Assembly (NCBI GenBank): GCA_951230915.1
Contig: OX579641.1
Span: 2,356,001 to 2,420,000, forward strand
Direction: 5' to 3'
Origin: Antitrichia curtipendula
Taxonomy: Eukaryota; Streptophyta; Bryopsida; Hypnales; Leucodontaceae
DNA length: 64,000 nucleotides
A program made the translations under genes and the position numbers. Below are positions 12,969 to 23,656 of this stretch, piece after piece; position 1 is the stretch's first letter, and every line of letters begins with the position of its first letter. The notes under the pieces are model-generated. The model was not told the origin of the DNA. It was given only the letters and a program-made list of their open reading frames with translations, and searched no databases.

Positions 12969-13622
12969 CCCCAAAATGCCTGAGGTACCAAATTTTGGTG
13001 TTGACAATACTTTGAAGTTAAATGAAACCTTACTAAGTTGCTATTTTTAGTAATTTAAATTTTTTTTTAAATTATTTTGGAAGTCTACTTTTAGCCTCGA
13101 AAATCTATTTTGAAAATGAAAGATTATGATTTATCTATTTAAGATTTTGTGCAAGGGTGTCCATAGCAAATCTTGATTATCTAGTGTTGAAGATTCTTGA
13201 AAATGAGCCTCAAATACACTAGATCTTGGAGAAAAAAGCACATTAGAAATTCATTTAAATAAATTTTAGAGTAGATTTTGAGAAGCCGTAAATTGATTGG
13301 AGTTATGCATGTTATGCCTTTTAACCTTATATTTTTTTTGTGACCAATTTTTTAGATTTGATATGTGAAAAGAGGATTGAAAGACTTTAAATCACTTTCA
13401 CAATTTTAGCACTCTCGTGATCAAACATTATAATCTTTCAATCTATAAGTGATATTGTTGTGTTTTCTTTTTCAATGACAACAATCTTTAACATGTCTAG
13501 TTTGAATTTGCCTAGTTACAGTTAAAAAAAAAGTGATACAACTTATTAAAATGTTGTCATTTTGTTCAATTTAGAGCAAATTCCTAGAAGCTCAAAAAAA
13601 GCCTTGGGCATTTAGGGGTTAA
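12965..13622 (+). mobile_element. TTAA-flanked element, second type, abutting the previous one
   Basis: Runs from TTAACCCCAAAATGCC to GGGCATTTAGGGGTTAA at 13619-13622. Ends resemble family A but the interior is different: it has GAGCCTCAAATACACTAGA and TTTAGAGCAAATT. The same interior is found again at about 28640-29655. No coding capacity. Confidence 0.55.
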
Positions 13623-13628
13623 TAATGT

Positions 13629-14045
13629 AATAGTGTGCCCTATGCCATTGCCACAACCAAAATAAAAGTACTAATTTTTTTCTAATTTTCTTAATTCAAT
13701 TTCTTTTATGCACAAAAGAGTGCAAGGATTTTGTTGCAGTGTGAGAGGTTGCATTCTTGATACCAATAGAAAGCTTTATACATGAAGGAGTGCAAGGGCT
13801 TTGTTTTGTGACATTTTGACATGTAATGTGAAAGTTGTGTTTTTTCCAAAATAAAAGATAATTTAATTCAACTTTCTAATTCATACAAACTTTGAACTCA
13901 ATAACTTTCACAGCGGAGGTCCAAACGTCATAAAACAAAGTCCGTGCACCCCTCCTTGCAAAGGGCTTTCCAACACGTCCGGGTGACTCACGTTTCTTAA
14001 ATCTCAACGTATCAAACAAACAAAACAAACAACCTAATTTAAGGT
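13629..14045 (-). repeat. Family G repeat (TGCCATTGCCAC end)
   Basis: Begins TAGTGTGCCC, then TGCCATTGCCACAACC. It holds an internal inverted duplication (AGTGCAAGGGCTTTGTTTTG against AAAACAAAGTCCGTGCACCC) and runs to an ACAAACAAAACAAACAACC tract. A reverse-oriented relative lies at 23657-23905 and another at 30511-30993. Probably a non-autonomous element; the exact ends are not certain. Confidence 0.5.
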
Positions 14046-14280
14046 ATGGATGGAGTTTGCTATACCATATAGTACATGTTCCTGTCGGCTTGCATGCAAA
14101 TTACCTGGCATGTAGGTGTCAAATTTTCAGTCTAACCATTTGCTGATATCAAAATAAACTTGGTGCAGACAGAAATTCAACTACTTGACAACTGAAAAAC
14201 TAAAAGAAACTCAAATGAACATTCATGAAAAATTGGTGTCTCCTTCTCACTTCTACACTTTCATTGGAATAAGTATACAT

Positions 14281-14421
14281 CATAGGGGTCTCATAATGCG
14301 TTCCCGGTGTCAAAATTCCCGGTAAGTTTCACTTTCCCCGGTGTTCCCAGTGTACGACACATCGGGAAAAGTGGAACTCACCGGGAATTTTGACACCGGG
14401 AACGCAATATGAGCCCTTGTG
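14281..14421. mobile_element. Family E foldback MITE, 141 bp
   Basis: A near-perfect inverted repeat: CATAGGGGTCTCATAATGCG plus TTCCCGGTGTCAAAATTCCC at the left, mirrored at the right by GGGAATTTTGACACCGGGAA and CGCAATATGAGCCCTTGTG. The flanks carry CAT on both sides (14278-14280 and 14422-14424), a possible 3-bp target duplication. It is related to the 222-bp element at 17333-17554. The ends (CACARGG) and a 3-bp duplication would fit a CACTA-like origin, which is an inference. Confidence 0.7.
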
Positions 14422-14757
14422 CATTGTGTTAAGTTACAATGGTCCACAATTTGTGGGTAAGTTTGCATTCAAGATTTACTACAAGGAAAGGAGCCTTATT
14501 CTTGGAATTGAGCAAAGGGTCCTCTGTCTTGGAGTTCAAGAATGTGACAGAATTTTATTTGGGGGGATAAATGAAATGAAGCCACTTCGAGTCATTGCCT
14601 TGACAATGATGACAAATTATGAAACTAACAGTTTCAATGCCGGTGATGCAAGATTTGAGAAACTCGACGTCGCCACTTTCAGTGTACCACTCACTGCTAG
14701 CCAAGCTTGCCAACGATTCATTACATCTACTTGAACGGATTTCAGGGAGACCCCCTG

Positions 14758-15159
14758 TAAGGTAGGAGGCTCAGAAATGGCAAATCTAAGGGCTGTTTTG
14801 CCTTTTCCGGTATCATTGGACGGGAATAATTTTACAGACAAAGAGAAATAGACAAGGAACCTAACCCAAATGGTTTTGTATTTTTCCAAGCATTTTTGAA
14901 TTACTTATGAATTTTCAAACAAGTTGGGTCATAGGTCCCTATTTAGGACCCTAGGTCTTTTATAAACGGTTCACTTGCAATTCTAAAGGAAGATGGGGAA
15001 AGCAAACTGAATGATTGGCTCTTGCAATTGACAATGCTTTTTTTCCTTGATTCATTCAATGACTATACATGTCAATTTCAGAACCAACTCATGTCCTTTT
15101 CATAGCCATTTGTAGGGTCCGTTCTTAATGCCCGCTCCATTTCACAGCCTCCTACCTTA
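14758..15159. mobile_element. MITE-like element with TAAGGTAGGAGGCT ends, 402 bp
   Basis: The left end TAAGGTAGGAGGCTCAGAAA is mirrored by TTTCACAGCCTCCTACCTTA at the right, giving inverted ends of about 20 bp with two mismatches. The interior has no coding frame. A clear target duplication is not seen. Confidence 0.5.
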
Positions 15160-15608
15160 AATGAAAGAAAGTAAGGTACTGCTAAGGTAGAACTGCTCAT
15201 TAGCACATAGATTTGCTATCTAGGTACTTTGGAGAGAAGCTATTTTTCAGAGACTGAAAAGAAGTCAATTGCAAAAAGAATGAAGACATTACAACAAGAA
15301 GTGAATTTTCTGTGATTTTTCAAAGTCTAGGACTAGTGTACATCTCATACCGCACAATCTAAACTGTAAGAGTGCCAAGTTTGTGGAATAATGTTGTTTT
15401 AAGAAAATATTGTTGGTTAAAAACTTTGATCATGACTTTTGTATATATCATCCAAATGATTTATTCTTTGCTGCATCGAAATCTTTTTCCATTTTTCAAT
15501 TAAAAAATATATAAAAATGTGATCTGTCTACTACTACTATGTACAATAAAAAATTGATAGTCGCAAATGTTCCTACCTGTATCAAATCTTGGATAATTAT
15601 TAGATGGA

Positions 15609-16630
15609 CAATTTCATTAAAATGGCGGTATTCTGTGTGCCACTTTCAGAGTGCCCACTTTGAACCATAAATTTGTAATCTAGGATAGGTATAGATTTCA
15701 GAGATCTAGGATCTAGTTATAGATTTCAGACTACACAATTTGAAAAATCTAGGACTTTTGGGTAGTTGCAAGAAACACCTGCCGTTTTCTGGCCAAAATG
15801 GCTGTAGTACTCGAGTACTATGATCTTTTGCAATAATAATTTTTTAAATAAAATAAAATATGGATAATTTATAAAGCATTCAAAAAAGTATATATGTGAA
15901 AATTGAAGTCAAGAAAAATTTATCTCTAAAAGTTATGCACAAAAAAAGAGGCCTAGGAAAATAAAAGAAAATAGATACTTTTGAGTTTATTTTTAGAAAA
16001 TAGTAAAATAATTCAAATAATTCAAAAAAAAATAGCCATTTTTCCTTACTTGTAGTTTCTCCTTTTTCACTATTTTTTTTTTTTTAAAATAAAAATTGTG
16101 TTCTTTGCACGTGTACATAGGTAGTGCACTTTGAGCACATGTGGAAGGTGGATACTTTACTATTTTTAGAAAATCTCTTCATAGTCTTGTGTAACTTTAG
16201 TATAACTCCTTGTCTCCCAATTTTCACTTTCAAATTCGTATTTTTGGATTGGAAATAGGACTCAAAACCCCTAAAATGGCCAAGGTAGACATCCAATCGG
16301 GGGCAATTTAAAAATAGTAAATAAATTTGGAAAATTTGGAAAAAAATACTGAGTTTTTGAAACTTTTATGTGTACCTTCACTTCAAATTTCATAAGAAAC
16401 GGAGATACAATGCAAAAGTTACAGCCAAAATCCACTTGTCCAAGAGCAAGGGGACAAGAAATAGGACAAGTGTTTTTCTTGCAATCACCCTTTTATAGAT
16501 TTCATATATCTAGTACTGATATAGATGTTGGAATTCTAAGATAGGTATAGATTTCAAACCATTTCAGAGTGCACGGTTTGAACTGTTAAAAGTGCCAAAC
16601 TAATGGAATACCGCCATTTTAACGAAATTG
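15609..16630. mobile_element. Family D inverted-repeat element containing a nested element
   Basis: Ends are CAATTTCATTAAAATGGCGG with TATTC at the left and the matching reverse complement, with one mismatch in 25, at the right. Sub-terminal blocks near both ends also correspond (AGAGTGCCCACTTTGAACC and AGAGTGCACGGTTTGAAC). The 731-bp family C element at 15760-16490 lies inside it, so D is older. Without the insert D would be about 290 bp, a normal MITE size. Confidence 0.65.
15760..16490 (+). mobile_element. Family C inverted-repeat element, 731 bp
   Basis: Ends are GGGTAGTTGCAAGAAACAC and GTGTTTTTCTTGCAATCACCC. A second copy of almost the same length (732 bp), in the other orientation and highly similar throughout, lies at 36675-37406. 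TTTT flanks both sides here and AAGT flanks both sides of the other copy, suggesting a 4-bp target duplication. No transposase frame is seen. Superfamily uncertain. Confidence 0.75.
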
Positions 16631-17332
16631 CCTATTTAGCTTGTTCTCAACATAGATTGAATTTTAAATGTAATTCAAATTCTTGAAATTGATAGTTGTC
16701 CTCTCTTCAATTGTAGGTTTGCCAATTCATCAAAGGTAAGGTAATTGTACCTAAAAGTGCCACTTGGAATAAATATAGGTCACCTATGTATTTTAGGTGA
16801 TTGTCAATTTTTATAATTTGGGGTCAACAATTATGACATTCATCTATTCAAGGACACAAGGCTTCAATTTCTAATACTGATATAAATTGATTTCTAAGGT
16901 AATGTCAATTTGGTTAGATTGACAATATTCCAATACTTTGGCATGGTTCATGATATTGTGACCTAAACCCAAAATCTATACTAGTCCTAGTTTGTGGCAT
17001 GAAATTAGACCTTTGTAAAGATATGTCACAATATTTGGTGCATGGAATACCTCCAATTCCACGAAATGACGTTAGAAAACGATAGATGAAGTCGTGGAAT
17101 TCCACCAATTATATAATCAAAGAGGTGTTGGTGACCATTTCCGGTGAACACTCGTGGAAACGAAGAATTATTCAAACCAAATACACTTAAATCTTGCCAT
17201 CAGTGTGCCATTGCCACATAAGAAAATCTGACTCCGTGTGAAACCAAAATCTGCTTGTCCTAATTTATGGCCTGAAATTAGACCTTTCTGAAGATTGTGT
17301 CCTAATTTTTTGCTGTGGGACTATCGCCAATC
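16631..17332. other. Non-coding stretch with a diverged duplication
   Basis: No gene seen. The segment near 16995-17060 (GAAATTAGACCTTTGTAAAG) recurs in diverged form near 17270-17335 (GAAATTAGACCTTTCTGAAG), an old local duplication. Confidence 0.4.
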
Positions 17333-17554
17333 CACAGGGAGTTCATATCGCGTTCCCGGTGTTAATTCCCGGTGAGTGAAAATTCCCACTGAACTTTAAA
17401 ATTTGACACCTGTAAAAACTTTTGCGTAGTTGCAACATGTGTCCAAAATACCTGTAAATAGAAAAGTTTTTACAGGTGTCAAATTTTAAAGTTAAGTGGG
17501 AATTTTGACACTCACCGGGAATTAACACCGGGAACGGGATATGAACTCCCTGTG
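17333..17554. mobile_element. Family E foldback MITE, 222 bp
   Basis: Ends CACAGGGAGTTCATATC and GATATGAACTCCCTGTG. The arms then continue through GCGTTCCCGGTGTTAATTCC and its mirror, and through AAAATTTGACACCTGTAAAA and its mirror, so nearly the whole element folds back. ATC flanks both sides (17330-17332, 17555-17557), a good 3-bp target duplication candidate. Sister of 14281-14421. Confidence 0.75.
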
Positions 17555-17708
17555 ATCTAATTAACGAAATTGGGGATAGTTTTCAGTATATCAATCAAAG
17601 CAGTTTGTCGATGATGATATCCCTCGATCAGAGACTAAATTAATTCCCACACAATCAGCCCAGTTCCGGTCCCTTGAATGTCTGAACGTCACCGAATCTA
17701 CATCTTCC

Positions 17709-17915
17709 CTAGATTACTGTACATTTCGAACTCTTTGCACGTCCTTTGAAGGAATCATCACCATGCATGTCGTCGGCGTTCTGAAACGGACCACTGCTCC
17801 GATCCATGATGGTTCCACCCAATCCCCCGAACTCGGGATCCTTGGCAGGAGCTACGTCCCGAGTCAAGCTGGCATCATTTGGCCGGGTGGGTACGTAACA
17901 TAATTCTGTCCACAA
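17709..17915 (-). other. Unassigned open frame ending in a CaaX-like C-terminus
   Basis: A gene-like, GC-richer frame with no stop for 68 codons. The only ATG codons in frame are internal; the longer one would give 33 residues starting MDRSSGPFQNADDMHGDD. It ends KSSKCTVI, formally a CaaX prenylation motif. A possible splice acceptor (GTGGACAG) precedes the frame. I do not recognise the protein. It lies between a MITE and the promoter of the secreted-protein gene, and may be a leftover last exon or chance. Confidence 0.2.
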
Positions 17916-18011
17916 CTAATTAACCTAACTAGCTTACTTCACGGAATACAGGATCGGATGGCTCCTCCTACAGTTACCTGCAAGATCGAGATCGATCCAT
18001 GCATAGATATA

Positions 18012-18019
18012 TATATAAA
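18012..18019 (+). promoter_or_regulatory. TATA box of the secreted-protein gene
   Basis: TATATAAA inside a short TA tract, followed about 30 bp later by a pyrimidine-rich start region (CCCTCTACACTTCAC). This would give a 5' leader of roughly 270 nt before the ATG at 18318. Confidence 0.55.
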
Positions 18020-18317
18020 TGGAGTGCGAGGCTTTCCCTCTACACTTCACTTCCACTTGCATCACATGCACTGCACGCATTATTCATGTGGCTAGCTTGA
18101 GCCACAGCAGTTCATAGCTACCGGTCTAGCGAGCTAGCGAGTGAACCAGCGTTAATTAGTTCCCGACCCTGGCTTGCTTCCATTCCAGTCCTGGTCGATC
18201 GAGCCTCGACGACAGTCCGGGAAACGAATCTTCGATCGATCAGTCAGTTTCTGCGTGCACCAGTTCCTTTGAGTGATTGATTGACACGTCTCTCGATTTA
18301 TTTATCGATCAATCGAG

Positions 18318-18653
18318 ATGGCGAATTGTAGGGGCGGGGTGACTAGTGTTTTTCCTGTGTTGGCGTTGGTGCTGGCAGCGACGCTGGCGCTGGCGGAGGC
18401 GGCGAAGATCCAGACGTTCAACCCGGATACTTGCGACGGGGCTCCCAGCAACACCTTCCTGGTGGTTGGAAATACTTGCCAGACGTTCGTCGACCAGGGC
18501 GCTGTGCTCATCAGCGAAGTGGACAGCGCCACGCGCGTGTCTGTTCACAGCGAGAACGACTGCGAGCAGTACAGCATCGTGGCGCAGATCCACGGCCCCG
18601 GCTGTGTCGTGCAGGGCAACACCAAGCTCCGCGCTGTCTGGATCCAGGGCTAG
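18318..18653 (+). CDS. Small secreted cysteine-containing protein, 111 aa
   Basis: A single-exon frame from ATG to TAG. Residues 1-29 form a typical signal peptide: MANCRGG, a hydrophobic core (VFPVLALVLAATLALA), and a small-residue cleavage area EA-AK. The mature part is about 82 residues with four cysteines, in TCDGAPSN, GNTCQTF, ENDCEQYS and GPGCVVQ, enough for two disulfides, and ends LRAVWIQG. The Cys spacing with Val/Tyr-rich strands recalls small beta-rich extracellular proteins (crystallin-like or MiAMP1-like folds), but this is only a resemblance. The gene is strikingly GC-rich, especially at third positions, against AT-rich surroundings. It has a TATA box upstream and no recognised neighbour. 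It probably acts in the cell wall or apoplast; function unknown. Confidence 0.75.
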   Translation: MANCRGGVTSVFPVLALVLAATLALAEAAKIQTFNPDTCDGAPSNTFLVVGNTCQTFVDQGAVLISEVDSATRVSVHSENDCEQYSIVAQIHGPGCVVQGNTKLRAVWIQG

Positions 18654-19332
18654 TAAGCAATTGCAAGCTAGCATGCAAGCAAGCTCATCGATAGATCGAT
18701 CATCTCCAAATTTAATAGATGTTTAGTGACGTACTACACAATCCTAGCTATCTAACTAACTATATATTCCTTAATCGCTCGCTCATGCACGTACTACTAG
18801 AATTTGATGGGTTTAGTTACGTTTTTCAGCAATGTTTTTAGCTACATGATATGCATCGTTTTGGTACATGCCGAAGTAAGCATGTCACACTTTTGAGTAA
18901 ACATGTTGTTCATTTTGGACAATTTATGTGAATGCCAACTTTGGAATGTAAGTAGAAACTGTGAATGCCAACTTTGGAATCAATCACTTACTTGCTTACT
19001 TACTTACTGTCGATCAATCGATCATCTCGTTTGTACTTGAGATCGATCGATTTATGCACTTGGTACCCTAACGATACCGATGTTGCCCGCCTTGGTGAGC
19101 GCGGCCCCTTCCATAAGCAAACTTAGTTGCTTATATCAGAAAACCCACGCCAGGGCTCGCTGTGTCTTCAATACTCAGTTGCAACTATAGTATATCGAAT
19201 ACATACAGACATACAGTACGTTCGAGCTTCAATACAAATTCAAGCACAGTCGTACAGCTCCATGCACTAGCTGGCTAGATGCAGTCAGTTACTTTTAATG
19301 CAATGTACGTACGCTATAAATAAACAAGAGAC

Positions 19333-19560
19333 TTTAACCCCTAAATGACGGACCCATGAGCACCACTGGGAACTTTGGAGGCTTTACCCCGGGGGTAAAG
19401 TGGGGGGTAATGCCTCGGGCCCGACCCAGCAGCGCAACCCAGGTGGAAAAGCGAGCGGAGCCCGGCAATGGAGTCGCGTCGAGTTGTTTCTTCCACCTCC
19501 GTCCGGGATTGTCACTGTTCAGAGTTCACGGGAAACCTTTGGAGGCAAGTTTCATGTATT
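19333..19560 (+). repeat. GC-rich repeat end (TTTACCCCGGGGGTAAA)
   Basis: After TTAACCCCTAAATGACGG comes CACTGGGAACTTTGGAGG and a perfect palindrome TTTACCCCGGGGGTAAA-like core. The block CATTGGGAACTTTCAGGG with GGTTACCCCC at 35710-35745 (reverse strand) is clearly related, so this is a dispersed repeat. Ends are not defined. Confidence 0.4.
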
Positions 19561-19619
19561 ATACATCTACTAAAACAATACGCAAGTACCCAATATTATA
19601 CACAAGCATTCCATTGCAG

Positions 19620-19623
<4 letters not shown>

Positions 19624-19679
<56 letters not shown>
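19624..19679. repeat. (TA)n microsatellite, about 28 units
   Basis: An uninterrupted TA run. It is framed by the inverted pair ATTGCAGTTT (19613-19622) and AAACTGCAAT (19690-19699), so the whole block is a palindrome. It is followed by a short (GT) run. Confidence 0.95.
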
Positions 19680-19685
<6 letters not shown>

Positions 19686-20094
19686 CATAAACTGCAATGT
19701 GTGTGTGTGTGTGATTGGAATTTAAATTTGAAGTCCCAGAACATTTTGTAGTGCTTTTGAGCTAAATAAAAGAATCAAATCTAGGACTATTGAAGGAGAG
19801 ATTGAAAAGTCAAGCTTCACTATGAAAGATGACACTTTCACCAAGTAGTCAACTTTTCATACCCTTCAAATTATAAGGTTGTGTCTTGTAAAATTTTAAT
19901 GGAAATTGTTCAAGGAATTCAACTATCCTCTAAAAGAAATTTGATTTTGAATGGTTGCCTCAACACCTAAAGCACTAATTAGCGACTTTTTTTACATTGT
20001 AATTTAAAGCACCTCACTACAAATGAAATTTAAATTTTTTATCTTCAAAATTTACACAGAGCATATGCCCAAGGACTAGCATGAAGCCCCAATA

Positions 20095-20095
<1 letters not shown>

Positions 20096-20143
<48 letters not shown>
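20096..20143. repeat. (TG)n microsatellite
   Basis: About 24 TG units without interruption, just upstream of a TTAA-flanked family A copy. Confidence 0.95.
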
Positions 20144-20145
<2 letters not shown>

Positions 20146-20167
20146 GCTTTTAATCATTCCATTTCGA

Positions 20168-21097
20168 TTAACCCCTAAAGACCCATTGCCCCTTCGAGGG
20201 ACAAATGGGATTTCGAACAAGTACCTACGGGCTGAATTTTGATTTTGATTTTTTTGATTTTTTTTGGAAGATAGAAAAACTGATAAGCTTTGTGGGAATA
20301 TAATTTTTTTTTTCAATTGGTGCTTAGGAACAAAAGTTATGCTCAAATAAGCTCAAAACAAGGGAGAAAGGGCAGCAAAAAAAATTTTGATGAAAAATTT
20401 TATTTAATTTTTTTGATTTATTTTCCCATACATTATATTTTTATCTATCTAGAAAGCTTTGATTCATTCCATTTGGATTTGTTATGAGAAAGTTATGGAC
20501 AATCTTATTTTTTCGACACTTAGAGCACCTTCCTGAAGAAAATAACTCGTAGGATTCATTTCTAAATGCAGTTTTTACAGTTTTTCAAAAAAATAAATTT
20601 TATGCGATTTAGTTTTTTTGCTAGAACAATCTTACCATTGGGATTAGTGCATTTTAATTCCATATTAAAAATATTAATATTTTAGATTTTCCTTCAATCT
20701 TGTACCTATTTCTACTTAACTATTTTTTAAAGAATGAAAATGAATTTTTTTGAATTTTTTTTTTTTGCTAGATTCTTAACTCAATTCTCCACTATAAAGA
20801 TTTAAAGCTCAAAACTCTGTAGTGCAAAAATTTGAGGTAAGAAAAGTTCAAAGTCAAAAATCTAGTCCCACTATGTCTTGAAAAACTTACTTTTTCACTT
20901 TAAGCGCATATACCTTGCAATCTGTGCAGTAAAAAAATTTGAAATTTTTTCTACACATTCTCATAGTAGTTAGGTGTAAGATCCTGTGGTCAGATGTGCA
21001 TAAAAAATAATTTTGAATTTTTTTTACTATTTGCTATAGAGATGGCAGTTTTGAGTATTTCTTTACAGAAAAAAGGCCTTGGACCTTTAGGGGTTAA
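20168..21097 (+). mobile_element. TTAA-flanked family A element, 922-bp core
   Basis: TTAA (20168-20171), then CCCCTAAAGACCCATTGCCC; at the far end GGCCTTGGACCTTTAGGGG, then TTAA (21094-21097). The core is 922 bp, the same as in the copies at 25987 and 34172. Inverted ends of about 14 bp (CCCCTAAAGGACCA type). Diagnostic interior blocks: GGTGC..GGGA.CAAAAGTTATG and AGCAGGAAGATGCTC-like and CACTTTAAACGCAGATAT-like segments. No transposase. Confidence 0.8.
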
Positions 21098-21188
21098 TGA
21101 GATGAAAGTTATGAGGAGTTTCAGTTTGCGAGGAGCTTGCGGGCAATCATGGATTTTCTATTCTAAAATAAACTTTGAAGTCCATTAT

Positions 21189-22134
21189 TTAACCCCTAAA
21201 GGCCTAAACTTCGTTTTTTGGCAACATAGAAATTTTGGGCAGCTCAGTACACATGAAGTTTTTATTTTTTTCTTTGAAATTTTAACACAACATATATACA
21301 AGGGGTAGCTTTAAGGCCCAATAATTTTCATAACTTTTGACTACATAGTTAAAAAGTTATTGTATGATATGTGTTTTTATTACTCATCGGGCAGCAAAGG
21401 GCAGCAAAAAAAATATCCTTAAAAATCATTTTTTTTAAATGAAAATTTGAAATTGGTTCTTTACATTTATATACTTGAAAAACTTTGAATAATTCCATTT
21501 TGGTCAATGAATCAAAAATTATGAGGATTTTCAATTTGCGGGAGTTTGTGGATTATTATTGAATCTCTATTCTAAGACAAACTTCGAAGTCCTTTACTGA
21601 ACTCAATTTTCAATATTTTTCAATAAAAAATAAAATCATTAGGTGTAGATTGTTTATTACAACATTACAACCATTGGGATTGGCAATTTTAAATTCCATA
21701 AATGAATTGTTAACAATTTAGTATTTTCAATCATTCTCGACTTCTTTCTACTTACTATTTTTTTCATATATGTTGTACAATTCCAAATGATGTGAAAATT
21801 TTAAAGCATGTAGCCAATTTGACTTGAAGTATGAATTCAAAGAGTAACCACCAGTTTGGAAATTTTATCATACAAATGTGATGTCATGAAGCACAGCTGC
21901 CCAGATTTTTATTGGGCCAAAAATGGATTTTTGTCACTTCAAATGCTAATATCTTGCAATCTACGCAGTGGAAATTTCTGAAATATTTGCACATCTTTTC
22001 AAACTAGAATATGACAAGATCTTATAGTTACATGGTCCAAAAATGTGTTTTTTTCCAAAATTTGTACTTGTACTAGAAATGGTAGTTTTGAAGCGATTTT
22101 GGTGAAAACATAGTTAAATTCATTTAGGAGTTAA
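21189..22134 (+). mobile_element. TTAA-flanked family A relative, 938-bp core
   Basis: TTAACCCCTAAAGGCCTAAAC at the left; CATTTAGGAGTTAA at the right. It starts only 91 bp after the preceding element ends. The block around ACATAGTTAAAAAGTTATTG is shared with 27750-27830, showing another broken copy of this sub-family there. Confidence 0.55.
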
Positions 22135-23656
22135 CTCATATTTCAATATTTTAGAGAAAAAATAAATTAGATGTAGATTGTTTATTACAAAATTACAACC
22201 ATTGGAATTGGCATTTCTCTATTTCGTAAATAAATTGTTAACAAATTATTATTTGAAATCATTTTTTTTAATTACTATTTTTTCTTATATAGTGTACAAT
22301 TCCAAATGATCTAAATTTTGTCAACCATGTAAAAAACTTACCTTGAAGAATGAATCTAAAAGAACACCACCATTTTGGACATTCTTATAGTGTATGAATG
22401 TGCCTTTGTAAAGTGCAGCTGTAGTTTTTTGGTAGGGCCCAAAAAAACATTTCTATCACTTCAAATGCTAATGTCCTGCAATCCACAAAGTGGAACTTCT
22501 AAAAACATTTCTTCATCTTTGCAAACTAGCATACTACAGAATCCTACAGTTACATGCGTCTAAAATATTTTTCTTAAAATTTTGGTTCTTCTACAATACT
22601 AGAAATGACAATTCTAGAGCATTTTTGACATAAAAGCATAGTCAAACAAATTTAGAGGTGAAGAATAAAGGACCTCATTCATGTGTTTACATTTTGCAAC
22701 TAACTATGACTTCAAGTTTTTTATTCTTATTTGTCAATTCTGAATTCACATGTCTTCCATAGTTCCATTGATCAAAATTTTTTTTTTTTTCTAAAGATTT
22801 GGAATTACAATTTTTTCTTTGAAAGAAAGTAAGGAAAATTCTTGACCAATGTAAAGTTTGTTTAATGTGGATTCATACAATCTACCATACATGTATATTA
22901 CTTTTAATTGTGTGCAAATTCAAACTGAGTTCAAATTGTAATATTATTGGCTACATTTTTCTATTTTTCAATTATTAAGAAAACAATATACAATGATCAT
23001 GGGCCCCAATCTCACATTTAAAAAAATATTTACTCTCAATAATTTTAAATTTTACATTATTGATGTAGATTCTTGCACAATGTATTTTATAATTTCGGGT
23101 GATGGATTTTAGGTGATATCTAATAGAACAACTTCTGTTTTTAGGTCAATACTAACGTTCAATTCAACAACTACATGTTCATTTAAATGTTACATTGGAC
23201 TTTACTGTTGACATATAAACACAAGTCTATTCTATTAGACATCACCAAAAATTTGTCTCCAAAAGTTATAAAACATCACATAAAACATGGGTTTCCTACA
23301 ATGTTGTGTATTTGAGTTTTGTTTTTTCTTGAGGGGCTCAACTTCAAAAGAGATTTTATTTTGCTAAAATTACATTTTATATGAAGGACTTACAAATTCC
23401 CATAATATATGAAGAAGTATTTTTTTTGAAACATTCTGGAAGTGTCTTCTTTTAAAGAGTATTAAAACTTGCATAATATCTCTCATTTCATTGTTGGATA
23501 GTCATGGAAGTATGAAAATTATGTCCTTTGACTTTTGACATTTGGACTTGTGATGTGAAAGTTATTGAGCTATAAAGTTTTTATCAATTAAGAAATTGGA
23601 AAATTGCTTTTACTTTTGTTTTGATCGTGGCAATGGCACAGGGTACTCTAGTCAAT
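22135..23656. other. AT-rich, gene-free stretch
   Basis: No gene. 22135-22670 repeats much of the preceding element's right half (CAACCATTGG, ATCCTACAGTTACATG), so it is a partial, diverged second copy. The rest has no feature I can support. Confidence 0.45.

Noticed and set aside
14390..14734. Open frame with SYNGPQFVGK resembling a retroelement integrase motif
   Set aside because: Only one short motif resembles integrase, the essential Asp of SDNG is replaced by Tyr, and no other integrase or polymerase block is near. The first codons lie in a MITE arm. Probably chance.
18302..18674. Overlapping long frames on both strands of the secreted-protein gene
   Set aside because: They are shadows of a GC-rich gene. 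Only the frame starting at 18318 has a signal peptide and a normal composition.
19356..19751. Frames of 60-131 codons across the TA and TG tracts
   Set aside because: They consist largely of Tyr-Ile or Thr-His dipeptides from microsatellites.
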